NCBI RefSeq assembly: GCF_030734285.1
Contig: NZ_CP132294.1
Span: forward strand, 1,736,001 to 1,800,000
DNA length: 64,000 bases
Direction of reading: 5' to 3'
From: Natronococcus sp. AD-5
Lineage (GTDB): Archaea; Halobacteriota; Halobacteria; Halobacteriales; Natrialbaceae
Numbering within the stretch: the first letter of the stretch is position 1; each line of letters opens with the position of its first letter. Made by a program: the position numbers and the translations under genes. The notes beneath the pieces are model-generated. The model saw only the letters and a program-made list of their open reading frames with translations, was not told the DNA's origin and ran no database searches. Positions 54,842 to 63,710 of the stretch are shown here, one piece after another.

Positions 54842-56575
54842 ATGGACGACGACTTGCGCGAACGCGTCGAACGCGAGGCGGAGAAACACGGCCTGCTGAA
54901 CGCGGTGAAACACGAGAGCGACGCCGACGTCGGCGCCGTGATGGGGCCGCTGATGGGCGACAACCCCGAGTTCCGCGAGCACGCCGACGAGGTGCCGGGC
55001 GTCATCGGCGGCGTCGTCGGTCGCGTCAACGATCTCGAGTACGACGAGAAGCGCGCCCGGCTCGAGGAACTCGCCCCCGAGGAGCTCGTCGAGATCGAGG
55101 CCGAGGACCGGGAGGACGAACACGACCTGCCGGAACTGCCCCGCGACGACGAGTACGACGAGATCCGGATGCGCTGTGCGCCGAACCCGAACGGCCCGTG
55201 GCACGTCGGCCACGCCCGGATGCCCGCGGTCATCGGCACCTACAAGGAGCGGTACGACGGCTGGTTCTGCGTCCGGTTCGACGACACCGACCCCGAGACG
55301 AAGCGGCCGGATCTCGAGGCCTACGACGCGATCCTCGAGGACCTCGACTACCTCGGCTTCGAGCCCGACGCGACGTTCAAGGCGAGCGACCGCCTCGACA
55401 TCTACTACGACCACGCCCGGAAGCTGATCGACATGGGCGGGGCCTACACCTGCTCGTGCTCGGGCGAGGAGTTCTCGGAGCTGAAAAATAGCGGCGAGGC
55501 CTGTCCGCACCGGGACAAAGACCCCGAGACGGTGTTAAGCGAATTCGAGGACATGATCGGCGGGGTCTACGACAGCGGCGAGATGGTCCTCCGAGTGAAG
55601 ACCGACATCGAGCACAAGAACCCCGCGCTGCGCGACTGGGTCGCGTTTCGAATGATCGACACGACCCACCCGCGCGAGGAAGCCGAGGAGTTCCGCTGCT
55701 GGCCGATGCTCGACTTCCAGTCGGCGATCGACGACCACGTCATCGCCATCACCCACATCATCCGCGGGATCGACCTGCAGGACTCGGCGAAACGACAGGG
55801 CTTCCTCTACGACTACTTCGGCTGGGACTACCCCGAGGTCGTCCACTGGGGGCACGTCCAGATCGACGCTTACGACGTGAAGATGAGCACCTCGACGATC
55901 GGCGAACTGATCGCGGACGGCGAACTCGACGGCTGGGACGACCCGCGAGCGCCGACGCTCAAGAGCCTCCGCCGGCGCGGCATCCGCGGTGAAGCCATCG
56001 TCGACGCGATGGCCGGCCTCGGCACCTCGACCAGCGACGTCGACCTCGCGATGAGCACGATCTACGCCAACAACCGCGAACTGATCGACGACGAGACCGA
56101 CCGTCGGTTCCTCGTGCGCGACGGCAACCAGGTTCCCCTCGGCGGCAGTCCGCCGGACGAGGCGAATCCGCCGGTGCACCCCGACCACGAGGACCGCGGC
56201 GTCCGCGAGATTCCCGTCGGCGAGTCCGTCATGCTCGAACCCGAGGACGTGCCCCAGCGCGAGGAGCGCGTCTGGCTCAAGGGGCTGGGCTGTTTCCAGT
56301 ACACCCGCGACAGCCTCCAGTACACGGGCGAGGACATCGAGGTCGTTCGCGAGGGCGACGTCGACGTCGTCCACTGGGTTCCGGCCCGCGAGAGCGTTCC
56401 CGTCCGGATGCGAACGATGGAGGGCGACGTGACCGGACGCGCCGAACCCGGCGTCGCCGACCTCGCGACCGACGAGATGGTGCAGTTCGAGCGCGTCGGC
56501 TTCGCACGCATCGACGGCGTACCGGGAGACGGCCGCGAGGACGAGGAGATCGTTACGTACTACGCACACCCCTGA
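54842..56575 (+). CDS. gltX: Glutamyl-tRNA synthetase
   Basis: Class I aminoacyl-tRNA synthetase of the archaeal/eukaryal GlxRS branch, 577 residues. HIGH-like motif APNPNGPWHVGHARMP near 118; KMSKS-like motif DVKMSTSTIG near 348; a long acidic N-terminal extension (residues 1-110). C-terminal half is beta-barrel anticodon-binding. In archaea without GlnRS it also charges tRNA-Gln with Glu for later amidation. The 152 nt before it hold only promoter-size spacing. Confidence 0.96.
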   Translation: MDDDLRERVEREAEKHGLLNAVKHESDADVGAVMGPLMGDNPEFREHADEVPGVIGGVVGRVNDLEYDEKRARLEELAPEELVEIEAEDREDEHDLPELPRDDEYDEIRMRCAPNPNGPWHVGHARMPAVIGTYKERYDGWFCVRFDDTDPETKRPDLEAYDAILEDLDYLGFEPDATFKASDRLDIYYDHARKLIDMGGAYTCSCSGEEFSELKNSGEACPHRDKDPETVLSEFEDMIGGVYDSGEMVLRVKTDIEHKNPALRDWVAFRMIDTTHPREEAEEFRCWPMLDFQSAIDDHVIAITHIIRGIDLQDSAKRQGFLYDYFGWDYPEVVHWGHVQIDAYDVKMSTSTIGELIADGELDGWDDPRAPTLKSLRRRGIRGEAIVDAMAGLGTSTSDVDLAMSTIYANNRELIDDETDRRFLVRDGNQVPLGGSPPDEANPPVHPDHEDRGVREIPVGESVMLEPEDVPQREERVWLKGLGCFQYTRDSLQYTGEDIEVVREGDVDVVHWVPARESVPVRMRTMEGDVTGRAEPGVADLATDEMVQFERVGFARIDGVPGDGREDEEIVTYYAHP

Positions 56576-56778
56576 TCGGACCGAACGATCGCTCCGCTCG
56601 AGGCGACGTGCGACCTCGAACTTTCCTTCGAGGATTCTCGCGTCGTTAGGTGCGAGAGGATAGTAAGATCGTCTTCGCGTCCGCCGTTTTTCTCCTCGAG
56701 AGGTGCTCGTGTTCTTCCGGGACGACGATTCTCGTTATCTCCCTGCGTCTTACACCTCGTTGCCTTCTCCGTTCCCCA

Positions 56779-57279
56779 TCACCCGCCGCCCTCCATCTCG
56801 ATCGTACCGCGCATCGTACCCTGGTGCGGCCGGCAGACGTACTCCGCGATATCGCCGCTCATGTCGAACTCGATGAACTGCTCTGGGCCACCCTCGGTAG
56901 CTTCCTCGGTCTGGTAGTCGTCGACGACCTCGTCGCTGTCGTCGACGAGTTCGATGTTGTGGGTCGCGCCGTCGCCCTCCTCCCAGCCGATCTCGTACGA
57001 TTCGCCGTCCTGAAGGGCGAGCGTCGGGTTCTCCTGATCCGCGATGTCTTCGGGTTCGACGCCGAGCCAGTACTGGGTTTGAGCTTCGAAGACGATTCGG
57101 GTATCGGGTTCGATCGGGACCGGCTGGCCGCCCTCTTGCGACTCTCCTCCGTTTCCGCCGCCCCCGCCGTTTCCGCCGTTGCCACCGCCGTCGGAACAGC
57201 CCGCAATGAGCGCTGTTGCACCAGCAGCGCCGGCGATTTTGAGAACGTTACGTCGGGTAGTCGAACCTGTTTCCCTCAT
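56779..57279 (-). CDS. Halocyanin-like blue copper lipoprotein
   Basis: 166 residues. Tat lipoprotein signal: TRRNVLKIAG, then lipobox Cys28, followed by a Gly/Asn-rich linker (about residues 30-50). The plastocyanin-like domain keeps all four copper ligands: His in GATHNIELV near 109, Cys and His in YVCRPHQG near 148-151, and Met in TMRGTIEM near 155. Extracellular electron carrier of the haloarchaeal membrane. Monocistronic. Confidence 0.9.
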   Translation of the reverse strand: MRETGSTTRRNVLKIAGAAGATALIAGCSDGGGNGGNGGGGGNGGESQEGGQPVPIEPDTRIVFEAQTQYWLGVEPEDIADQENPTLALQDGESYEIGWEEGDGATHNIELVDDSDEVVDDYQTEEATEGGPEQFIEFDMSGDIAEYVCRPHQGTMRGTIEMEGGG

Positions 57280-57453
57280 AAGTCCCCCTATGAAACCCTG
57301 AAGAGTTAAATCAAATCCGCGATAGGAAAGAACGTCTAAAGTTCGTTGTACAGATTTTTTGCTTGTTGCCTATTCCTATCGGATAGAAAAAAGTATCGGA
57401 TACCGTAAACTCGCCCGGACGATCTCGTCGAGCGGATCGCTGCGTTTTCGCCG

Positions 57454-57621
57454 TTAGCGCTCGAGCAGATCGTCCGCTCCGTCGGGGTCCGGGTCCGCGA
57501 CGACGCCGTCCTGCCGGCCGAGAACGCGGGCGTGGGCGGCGCAGACGACCCTGTTCTCGGCCCACGGGATGTGGAGTTCGACGCAGGCGGCTCGATCGCA
57601 GTCGTCCTCCGAGCACTCCAT
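57454..57621 (-). CDS. Small Cys-rich (zinc-ribbon-like) protein, 55 residues
   Basis: ATG 57619-57621 to TAA 57454-57456. MECSEDDCDRAACVELHIPW then RVVCAAHARVLGRQDGVV: Cys at 3, 8, 13 and 27 with His30, enough to hold a zinc ion. The acidic end PDPDGADD is typical for haloarchaea. Similar tiny zinc-binding proteins occur in this group; I cannot assign a role. Frames on the other strand here are Arg-rich and not coding. Confidence 0.6.
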   Translation of the reverse strand: MECSEDDCDRAACVELHIPWAENRVVCAAHARVLGRQDGVVADPDPDGADDLLER

Positions 57622-57672
57622 ACCGGGTGAACGACGGCGAGAGGTTCATGGTTTCGGTCGATCTGCACCGAA

Positions 57673-58158
57673 TCAGAACACGAACACGGCGACGAGGAAT
57701 CCGAGCAGGATCGAAATCGTCAGCAGGACCTGAACCGCCGTCGAGGCGAGGATCCCGACCGTCGCGTAGAACGCCGACCGGCCGCTGTGATCCACGGTCC
57801 CCCCTCGAGCGTACTCGAGCAGAAACACGGTTCCGAAAAGGCCGATCAGCAGGCCGAGCGGGCCGGTGACGATCATGAGCGCGATGCCGACGACGGCGGC
57901 GGCCCCGGTCGTCCCCCAGGAGGCGCCGCCGGCTTTCGCGGCGATCGAACCGCCGAAGAACTCGACGAGTAGCGTGATCACGCCGAGGGCCGCCAACACC
58001 GCGATCGAGACCGGCCCGGGCTCGGTGAACCCGGAGTTCCACCAGTAGAGAACGAGGCCGGAAACCGAGAGCAGACCTCCGGGAACGAGGGGAACGACGG
58101 TTCCGACGACGCCGCCGACGAGCAGCGCAATCGCGAAGAGGGCAACCGCATCGACCAT
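57673..58158 (-). CDS. DUF456 membrane protein
   Basis: 161 residues, about five hydrophobic helices with the Gly/Pro-rich turns of DUF456: VGGVVGTVVPLVPGGLLSVSGLVLYWW near the start and GGSIAAKAGGASWGTTGAAAVVG in the middle (repeated small-residue helices). ATG 58156-58158; an earlier in-frame start adds 21 charged residues. Function unknown. Confidence 0.85.
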   Translation of the reverse strand: MVDAVALFAIALLVGGVVGTVVPLVPGGLLSVSGLVLYWWNSGFTEPGPVSIAVLAALGVITLLVEFFGGSIAAKAGGASWGTTGAAAVVGIALMIVTGPLGLLIGLFGTVFLLEYARGGTVDHSGRSAFYATVGILASTAVQVLLTISILLGFLVAVFVF

Positions 58159-58217
58159 ACGATAGACGAACGCGCGGCCGCGGCAAAGGCGTACCGTCTC
58201 CGGCATCGAACGTGTGA

Positions 58218-58597
58218 TCACGGAGCGGATTCGCGGCGCTCGCCACCGCCGCGATGGAGTACGTCGGAGCGACGTCCGAAGGCGACGGCCACCTCGTCGG
58301 CATCTCGTCGGTCGCGGCCCACTTCGGGAACGGCGGCACCCAGGCGTACAACGCCTCGAAGGCGTTCGTCTCGACCTACCTCGAGAGGTTGCGAACCCGG
58401 GCAGCGGGGAACGAGACGGACGTGACGATCACGACCGTCGAGCCGGGGTTCGTCGACACCGAGCTATCCTACGGCTCGTTCTGGGAGTGTTCGCCCGAGA
58501 CGGCGGCGAAACGGATCGCTCGAGCGATTCGAACGGAGCGCGACCGCGTCTACGTTACCCGCCGGTGGCGACTCATCGCGTGGGCGCTCGCGAACGG
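58218..58597 (+). pseudogene. Truncated short-chain dehydrogenase (SDR) remnant
   Basis: Begins directly after an in-frame TGA (58215-58217) with GFAALATAAMEY, which matches the helix before the SDR core strand, then GHLVGISSVAAHFGNGGTQAYNASKAFVSTYLE with the catalytic Ser and Y-x-x-x-K, and VEPGFVDTELS. The N-terminal NAD(P)-binding Rossmann half is absent, and the C-terminus runs straight into the 3' end of tmcA at 58598. So both ends are lost and the fragment cannot be a working SDR. A short translation from ATG 58254 is possible but would not bind cofactor. Confidence 0.72.
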
Positions 58598-60859
58598 TCA
58601 CGAGTCGGCGAACCGATCCCTGACCTCGAGCGCCGCCGCGGAGCCGTACCGATCGACGAGCGGGCGGAAGGCATCGCCGAGCGCGCGCATAGACTGGCCC
58701 GGCGAAGGGTACTCGAGTCGATCCGCGACGGTCGGCCAGTCTCGTCCCTGCAGCACCCGCAGTACCAGCAGTCGCTCCTCCCGGTCCGGTAGCTCGATCG
58801 CGTCCGGGTCCTCGACGAAGTACCGAACGACGAGCCGGCGGAACGGACCGGGATCGACGTCGAACAGCCCGGGACCGTACGCGGCGCCGGCGACGACCCG
58901 CCACTCGTGGCCGGTCAACTCGAGCGGCGGGGCGGCGGCCCCGTCGACGCTTCGCAACGTTGCGCGGGTCACGTCGGGTTCGAGATCCTCGAGGGCGTCC
59001 GAGCAGAGCGTGGCGAACCGCCGGGCGAACCACTCGGCGTGGCGGTCGCGGAGGTCCTGCCCCGCGTCGCTCGTCGGGAACAACATCAGCGCGGAGTACT
59101 CCCCGCTGGCGTCGTTGCGCGTCGTCGAGACGTGGACCGTCGAGTAGCCGTTTTCGCGCCAGAACTCGAGGAGTCCCGGAGTCGCGCCGAAGCCGGTGCC
59201 GAGCCAGTCGACGTCGGAAGCCAGTTCGTCTCGGATTTCGGCGAGCAGCCGCGAGCCGAGTCCGCGCGAGCGAACGGCGTGGTGGGTTGCGATGCGAACC
59301 ACCCGAATTCCGGCCGGTTCGCCCGCCCGTTCGTCGCGAAGCTGGCTCGTGAGCACGTCCGGGAGCATGTTGCCGCGGATCCGGCCGCCCTCGTACATCA
59401 TCGCGCACTCGTCCGCCGGGAGGTTCCCCTCGCGGGCGAGCAGGGCGACGCTGACGACGCGCCCCTCGCGGACCAGCGCGCGGGCCTCGAGGTTCGGCGC
59501 GTCGAGCAGTCGCGCGAGGTCGTTCGGCTCGGTGCGATAGTGGGCGAGCACGAGCAGGCCGAACGCCTCCCGAAGGAGGCGCTCGTCGGCCAGCAGGTCG
59601 TCGGGCTCGAGTCGCCGGTACTCGACCGAGTCGGGCGTCGCGTCCGTCACGAGTGGTTCGACGGGCGGACGGGCGTCGAGCAGCAGCGCGCGAAAGGCCC
59701 AGACCTCGACGGGATCGCCCGCCGCGTAGCGGATCGGGGCGGTCAGCGTTCGCTCGGTGACCGCGTGGTCGCTCCCCTCGAGACGATCCCGAAATCGGAC
59801 GGAGAACCCGCGTCCCGCGCCCTCGTAGCCGTGGACCGTCGTCGCGAAGGCGACCCGATCGGCCGCGAGCAGCGACTCGAGTACCGCCACCGGGAGTGCG
59901 GCGGCTTCGTCGACGATGAGAACGTCCGCCGTCTCGAGTCGGTCGATCGCCTCGGTCGGCTCCAGGTAGCGGACGCGCCCGCCGGCGGTCGTCTCGACCC
60001 GGCGCGATTCGACGGCGGCGGCTCGCCCGAGCGTTTCGCAGAGCTCCCTGGCACGATCGAACACCTCTCGCGCGTTCCGGAAGCCGGGTGCGGTCACAAG
60101 GACGTCTTCGCCCTCGGCGGCGAACGCGCCGGCCGCCAACCCCGCCGCGCTCGATTTTCCCCGACCGCGGTCGGCCTCGAGCACGACGGCCCTCGGGGCG
60201 TCGAACAGCGACTCGAACGCGGCGACGGCGTCCGCCTGGTCGTCGGTGAGGCAGGCCCCGTAAGTTGCAGCGGGAAAGCGGTGCTCGGACGGCGGCTCTC
60301 GAGCGGTCTCGTTGCGTCGCTCCGGTGGAGGGTCGGTCAGCCCGTCGTCGACGACGCGGTCTGACTCGAGGTCGACGATAGCGACCCCGCGGTGCGCTCG
60401 GAGCGTCTCGACGAGTCGTCGTCTGAATCGGCCGGAGACGTCCGACAGCGAGAACGGCGGGACGGCGAGCGACTCGTCGAACGCGTCCCGGCGCTCGGGC
60501 CAGGACTCAAGCGCCGGCGCCAGGAGGATCAGGAGGCCGCCGCTGTCGACCGTCCCGACGAGTTTGCCGAGCGCGTTGGGTTGGAGATCGTCGTGTGCGT
60601 CGAGGACGACGACGTCCCGCGTCGTCCCGAGTAGTTCGCTCGCGTGTGACTGCGAGAGCTGTTCGCAGCGGAGGCGATCCTCGGGACCGACGAGCGCCGT
60701 CCGGGTGATCGGGACGGCGAGCCGATCGAGGATCGACTCGAGCGCGTCGTACCCGGCTTCTCGGTCGCCGGCGAGTGCCAGCAGTCGTCGCTCGTTCGCC
60801 CGCGTCGCCTCCGCTCGGAGCGACCGGGCGAGTCCGACGACGTCTACGTCCGCGGCCAT
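58598..60859 (-). CDS. tmcA: tRNA(Met) cytidine acetyltransferase TmcA
   Basis: RNA helicase-acetyltransferase that makes N4-acetylcytidine in the wobble position of elongator tRNA-Met and in other archaeal RNAs. 753 residues. Walker A in VLEADRGRGKSSAAGLAAG near 226, DEAA-type motif VLIVDEAAALPVAVL near 318, GNAT-type acetyl-CoA loop HHAVRSRGLGSRLLAEIRDEL near 528 and WLGTGFGATPGLLEFWRENGY near 550. Length and domain order match archaeal TmcA/Nat10-like proteins. Confidence 0.94.
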   Translation of the reverse strand: MAADVDVVGLARSLRAEATRANERRLLALAGDREAGYDALESILDRLAVPITRTALVGPEDRLRCEQLSQSHASELLGTTRDVVVLDAHDDLQPNALGKLVGTVDSGGLLILLAPALESWPERRDAFDESLAVPPFSLSDVSGRFRRRLVETLRAHRGVAIVDLESDRVVDDGLTDPPPERRNETAREPPSEHRFPAATYGACLTDDQADAVAAFESLFDAPRAVVLEADRGRGKSSAAGLAAGAFAAEGEDVLVTAPGFRNAREVFDRARELCETLGRAAAVESRRVETTAGGRVRYLEPTEAIDRLETADVLIVDEAAALPVAVLESLLAADRVAFATTVHGYEGAGRGFSVRFRDRLEGSDHAVTERTLTAPIRYAAGDPVEVWAFRALLLDARPPVEPLVTDATPDSVEYRRLEPDDLLADERLLREAFGLLVLAHYRTEPNDLARLLDAPNLEARALVREGRVVSVALLAREGNLPADECAMMYEGGRIRGNMLPDVLTSQLRDERAGEPAGIRVVRIATHHAVRSRGLGSRLLAEIRDELASDVDWLGTGFGATPGLLEFWRENGYSTVHVSTTRNDASGEYSALMLFPTSDAGQDLRDRHAEWFARRFATLCSDALEDLEPDVTRATLRSVDGAAAPPLELTGHEWRVVAGAAYGPGLFDVDPGPFRRLVVRYFVEDPDAIELPDREERLLVLRVLQGRDWPTVADRLEYPSPGQSMRALGDAFRPLVDRYGSAAALEVRDRFADS

Positions 60860-61150
60860 GTATTCGAATTATCGGCCGGCGTGTAAGAGGTCACGGTCTG
60901 GCGTGTACGGCGTGTAAGGCAGCGATCCGTCGCGTGCCGCACGTCGAAACGACCGAGGAACGCACCGATGAATCACGGCGGAGTGTGCGGCCAGTACTCG
61001 CCCGCTAAGCCGCTTCGAAGACACGCGTGGAACGGTAACCGGATATCCGACGGGCGTTTGCGCGATCGGGGGTAGCGGCCGCGCGGCGGGCCCAGATTGA
61101 AACGTTCTGGCGTGCGGACCGATCCCACGCGTTCGACCGTTTGGACACGC

Positions 61151-61157
61151 TTTTAAG
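61151..61157 (+). promoter_or_regulatory. Box A of the rpl7ae operon
   Basis: TTTTAAG followed by a G run. A start about 25 nt downstream (near 61180) would place the whole paired leader 61184-61293 in the transcript. The 290 nt before it, back to tmcA at 60860, show no supported gene. Confidence 0.5.
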
Positions 61158-61183
61158 GGGGGCAACGTTACTGCGTAGTACAC

Positions 61184-61293
61184 CCTACGCGGGGTTGATG
61201 ATGCTCCTAGCCTCACAGGACTTCCGCCGAGCGTAGTTCGGCCCGGGGTGCCCAGCGTCCCGGACGGCAGGGGAGCGCGAGCCCACGCGTAGG
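61184..61293 (+). promoter_or_regulatory. Structured leader with kink-turn-like loop before rpl7ae
   Basis: CCTACGCG (61184-61191) pairs perfectly with CGCGTAGG (61286-61293); after one bulged A, GGG (61192-61194) pairs with CCC (61282-61284). Then an internal loop TTGATGAT (61195-61202) faces GCGAG (61277-61281), and the helix continues with GCTCC (61203-61207) against GGAGC (61272-61276). A TGATGA sequence facing a GA step between two helices is the form of a box C/D-like kink-turn, the ligand of L7Ae. Two hairpins inside (GCCGA...TCGGC and CCGGG...CCCGG) make a branched top. The L7Ae gene starts 15 nt after it with a GAGGTGA ribosome-binding site. Alternative: an H/ACA-type guide RNA (AGA follows the closing stem one base later). 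Confidence 0.5.
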
Positions 61294-61308
61294 AGAGGTG
61301 AACAACCA

Positions 61309-61671
61309 ATGTCAGTCTACGTAACCACCGACATCCCAGCCGACCTCGCCGAGGACGCCCTCGAGGCCCTCGAGGTCGCACGAGACACCGGACGCGTAAA
61401 GAAAGGAACCAACGAAACGACCAAGGCCATCGAGCGCGGCAACGCCGAACTCGTCTACGTCGCCGAGGACGTCTCCCCGGAGGAGATCGTCATGCACCTT
61501 CCCGAACTCGCCGACGAGAAGGGCATCCCCGTCGTCTTCATCGAGACCCAGGACGACGTCGGCCACGCCGCCGGCCTCGAGGTCGGATCGGCCGCCGCGG
61601 CGATCGTCGACACCGGAGAGGCTTCCGGCGACGTCGAGGACATCGCCGACAAGGTCGAGGACCTCGACTGA
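61309..61671 (+). CDS. rpl7ae: 50S ribosomal protein L7Ae (eL8)
   Basis: 120 residues. Ribosomal protein that also binds kink-turns in box C/D and H/ACA guide RNPs and RNase [38 protein letters not shown] is the RNA-binding signature, with NETTK contacting the sheared G-A pairs. Preceded by GAGGTGA at 61296-61302 and a paired leader. First gene of rpl7ae-rps28e-rpl24e-ndk. Confidence 0.97.
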   Translation: MSVYVTTDIPADLAEDALEALEVARDTGRVKKGTNETTKAIERGNAELVYVAEDVSPEEIVMHLPELADEKGIPVVFIETQDDVGHAAGLEVGSAAAAIVDTGEASGDVEDIADKVEDLD

Positions 61672-61682
61672 GGTGACCTGAG

Positions 61683-61907
61683 ATGAGTGCTGAAGAGAAC
61701 GAAAGCGGCTCCACGCCCGCCGAGGTCATCGAGATCGTCGGCAAGACCGGCATGCACGGCGAAGCCATGCAGGTCAAGTGCCGGATCAAGGAGGGCGAAA
61801 ACCAGGGACGAATCATCACCCGAAACTGCCTCGGGCCGGTCCGCGAAGGGGACGTACTCCAGCTTCGCGAGACCGCCCGCGAGGCGGACTCCATCGGAGG
61901 TCAGTAA
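61683..61907 (+). CDS. rps28e: 30S ribosomal protein S28e (eS28)
   Basis: 74 residues. [26 protein letters not shown] and [27 protein letters not shown] are typical of eS28. Starts 11 nt after the rpl7ae stop with its own GAGGTGA ribosome-binding site overlapping that stop. Confidence 0.97.
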   Translation: MSAEENESGSTPAEVIEIVGKTGMHGEAMQVKCRIKEGENQGRIITRNCLGPVREGDVLQLRETAREADSIGGQ

Positions 61908-61910
61908 CCA

Positions 61911-62387
61911 ATGGTCGAGAAGCGAACCTGCGACTACACCGGCGAAGAGATCGAGCCCGGCACGGGCATCATGTACGTCCGCAACGACGGTACCGTACTC
62001 CACTTCGTCGACTCGAAGGCGGAGAAAAACTACAAGCTCGGCCGCGAACCGCGCGACCTCGAGTGGACCGAAGCCGGTCGCGCCGGCAAGGGTCCCGCCG
62101 CCGCCGACACGCCCGCCGGCGAGGAAGCCGACCAGGACGAGGTCGTCGAAGCGGGCGAGGACGAGGACCTCGCGACCGAAGAAGAGGCCGTCGACGAGGA
62201 CGAGGGCACCGAACCCGCCGGCGACGAGGACGTCGCCGAGGGTGAGTCCGTCGAGGGCGAAGCCGAGCGCGCCGCCGAGGGCGAACCCGACGACGTCGCC
62301 GGCGGCAAGGAAGACGCCGAGGACGAACCGGACGCCGCGGAAGCGGCCGACGCCGAGAACGTCGCCGAGGAGGACGACGCCCTATGA
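61911..62387 (+). CDS. rpl24e: 50S ribosomal protein L24e (eL24) with long acidic tail
   Basis: The first 60 residues are a complete archaeal eL24 ([48 protein letters not shown]). The rest, about 95 residues, is a low-complexity tail rich in Glu, Asp, Ala and Gly. Archaeal eL24 is normally near 60-65 residues. It is one continuous frame ending at a TGA that overlaps ndk by 4 nt. The single Cys7 is all that remains of the family zinc site, which has four Cys in many archaea. Confidence 0.95.
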   Translation: MVEKRTCDYTGEEIEPGTGIMYVRNDGTVLHFVDSKAEKNYKLGREPRDLEWTEAGRAGKGPAAADTPAGEEADQDEVVEAGEDEDLATEEEAVDEDEGTEPAGDEDVAEGESVEGEAERAAEGEPDDVAGGKEDAEDEPDAAEAADAENVAEEDDAL

Positions 62388-62848
62388 GCGATCACGAGCG
62401 CACCTTCGTGATGGTCAAGCCCGACGCCTTCGCGCGCGGGCTCGTCGGCGAGGTCATCTCCCGGCTCGAAGAGCGCGGGCTGAAACTCGTCGGGATCAAA
62501 GTCGAGAACATGCCCCGCGAGCGGGCCGAGGAACACTACAGCGAGCACGAGGACAAGCCGTTCTACGACGACCTCGTGGACTTCATCACGTCCGGCCCGG
62601 TCGTCCCGATGGTCTGGGAGGGCCAGGACGCGACCCGCCAGGTCCGCCAGATGATCGGCGAAACCGACCCGCTCGAGGCCGCACCGGGAACGATCCGCGG
62701 CGACTACGCGCTCGACCTCGGTCGGAACGTCGTTCACGCGGCCGACCACGAGGACGAGGGCGCCAACGAGCGAGAGATCGCGATCCACTTCGACGACGGC
62801 GAACTGATCGACTACGATCAGCACGACGCCGGGTGGCTCTACGAGTAA
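62384..62848 (+). CDS. ndk: Nucleoside-diphosphate kinase
   Basis: 154 residues. Transfers phosphate between NTPs and NDPs. Early segment [50 protein letters not shown], and [23 protein letters not shown] with the phospho-accepting His in the N-x-x-H-x-A/S context. ATG overlaps the rpl24e stop (ATGA). In other haloarchaea infB often follows; here it does not. Confidence 0.97.
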   Translation: MSDHERTFVMVKPDAFARGLVGEVISRLEERGLKLVGIKVENMPRERAEEHYSEHEDKPFYDDLVDFITSGPVVPMVWEGQDATRQVRQMIGETDPLEAAPGTIRGDYALDLGRNVVHAADHEDEGANEREIAIHFDDGELIDYDQHDAGWLYE

Positions 62849-63126
62849 CGCAGCCGCGGTACGAACCCGGTCGCCGATCGCAGTTGCCACTTCTTCAACG
62901 GTACCGTTCGGGAACGCGTCCGACGACGGTGGCGTTTTGCTGTCGTAGCGCCGTCCCGGAGGATGGGAAAGAGCCGTTAGCGGTAGTCTCGGACCGACTC
63001 CCGGTGCTTCCCGTCGTATAGCACTCGCCACACGTGTCGGTTTAGCTAGGCGCAACATCTAATGTGTCGGCTGCAGTAGTAGGTGCTGGTGGTTTCGAAT
63101 GGTAACCAACGGTAGGTGGTTCGCGG

Positions 63127-63507
63127 ATGCGTGAACGGGAGCGAGGGTCGAAACCGATCACTGACGAGACGACGCCGTCACTGGACCTCGTTTTCGACCT
63201 CCTCTCGAACCGACGACGGCGGTACGCGCTGTATTACTTGTACGAACAACCCGACGGCGTCGCGACCGTCGACGAGCTGACGGACAGCGTCGTCACGTTC
63301 GAACACCGAACTGCGGACTCGGAGACCGAGGGAGCGCCGGACGTGCGTCGAGAGACGATACAGACGGAGTTGCAACACATCCACCTCCCGAAGCTCGCCG
63401 ACGCCGGCATGCTCGAACACGACCAGCGAAGCGATACCGTCCGCTACTGGACCCAGCCGTCGCTCGAGGAGTGGCTCGAGCACGCTCACCACAAGGAGCT
63501 CTCGTAA
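63127..63507 (+). CDS. DUF7344-type winged-helix protein
   Basis: 126 residues. Same fold as the protein at 27506: SLDLVFDLLSNRRRRYALYYLYEQPDGVATVDELTDSVV then LQHIHLPKLADAGMLEHDQRSDTVRYW. Probable DNA-binding regulator. Isolated between ndk and the SOD gene; 278 nt of non-coding DNA precede it and 203 nt follow it, with no other feature I can support there. Confidence 0.82.
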   Translation: MRERERGSKPITDETTPSLDLVFDLLSNRRRRYALYYLYEQPDGVATVDELTDSVVTFEHRTADSETEGAPDVRRETIQTELQHIHLPKLADAGMLEHDQRSDTVRYWTQPSLEEWLEHAHHKELS

Positions 63508-63710
63508 CCCCGGCAGCGACCACTGGCGGTACCAGAGCGGGGCTACTGTAATAAGGCCCGCTGAAAGGTTTAACACGCGGTTCGTGGTGGGCCCAGTTAC
63601 GGGGCGACAGATCAGCCGACTGCGGTACGGCGCTCCGTGGGGTGTGGTACCATTTCACTCCTCAAAGCTTAACACGGGAGCTAGCGATACGAATCACACG
63701 AGGTGTACTT

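Noticed and set aside
60869-61381. 170-codon minus-strand frame over the rpl7ae leader
   Set aside because: Arg/Pro-rich, no start context, and it overlaps the paired leader and the 5' end of rpl7ae.
61687-63021. 444-codon plus-strand frame across rps28e-rpl24e-ndk
   Set aside because: Ser/Arg/Thr-rich noise in an alternative frame; the three real genes overlap or abut and account for the coding signal.
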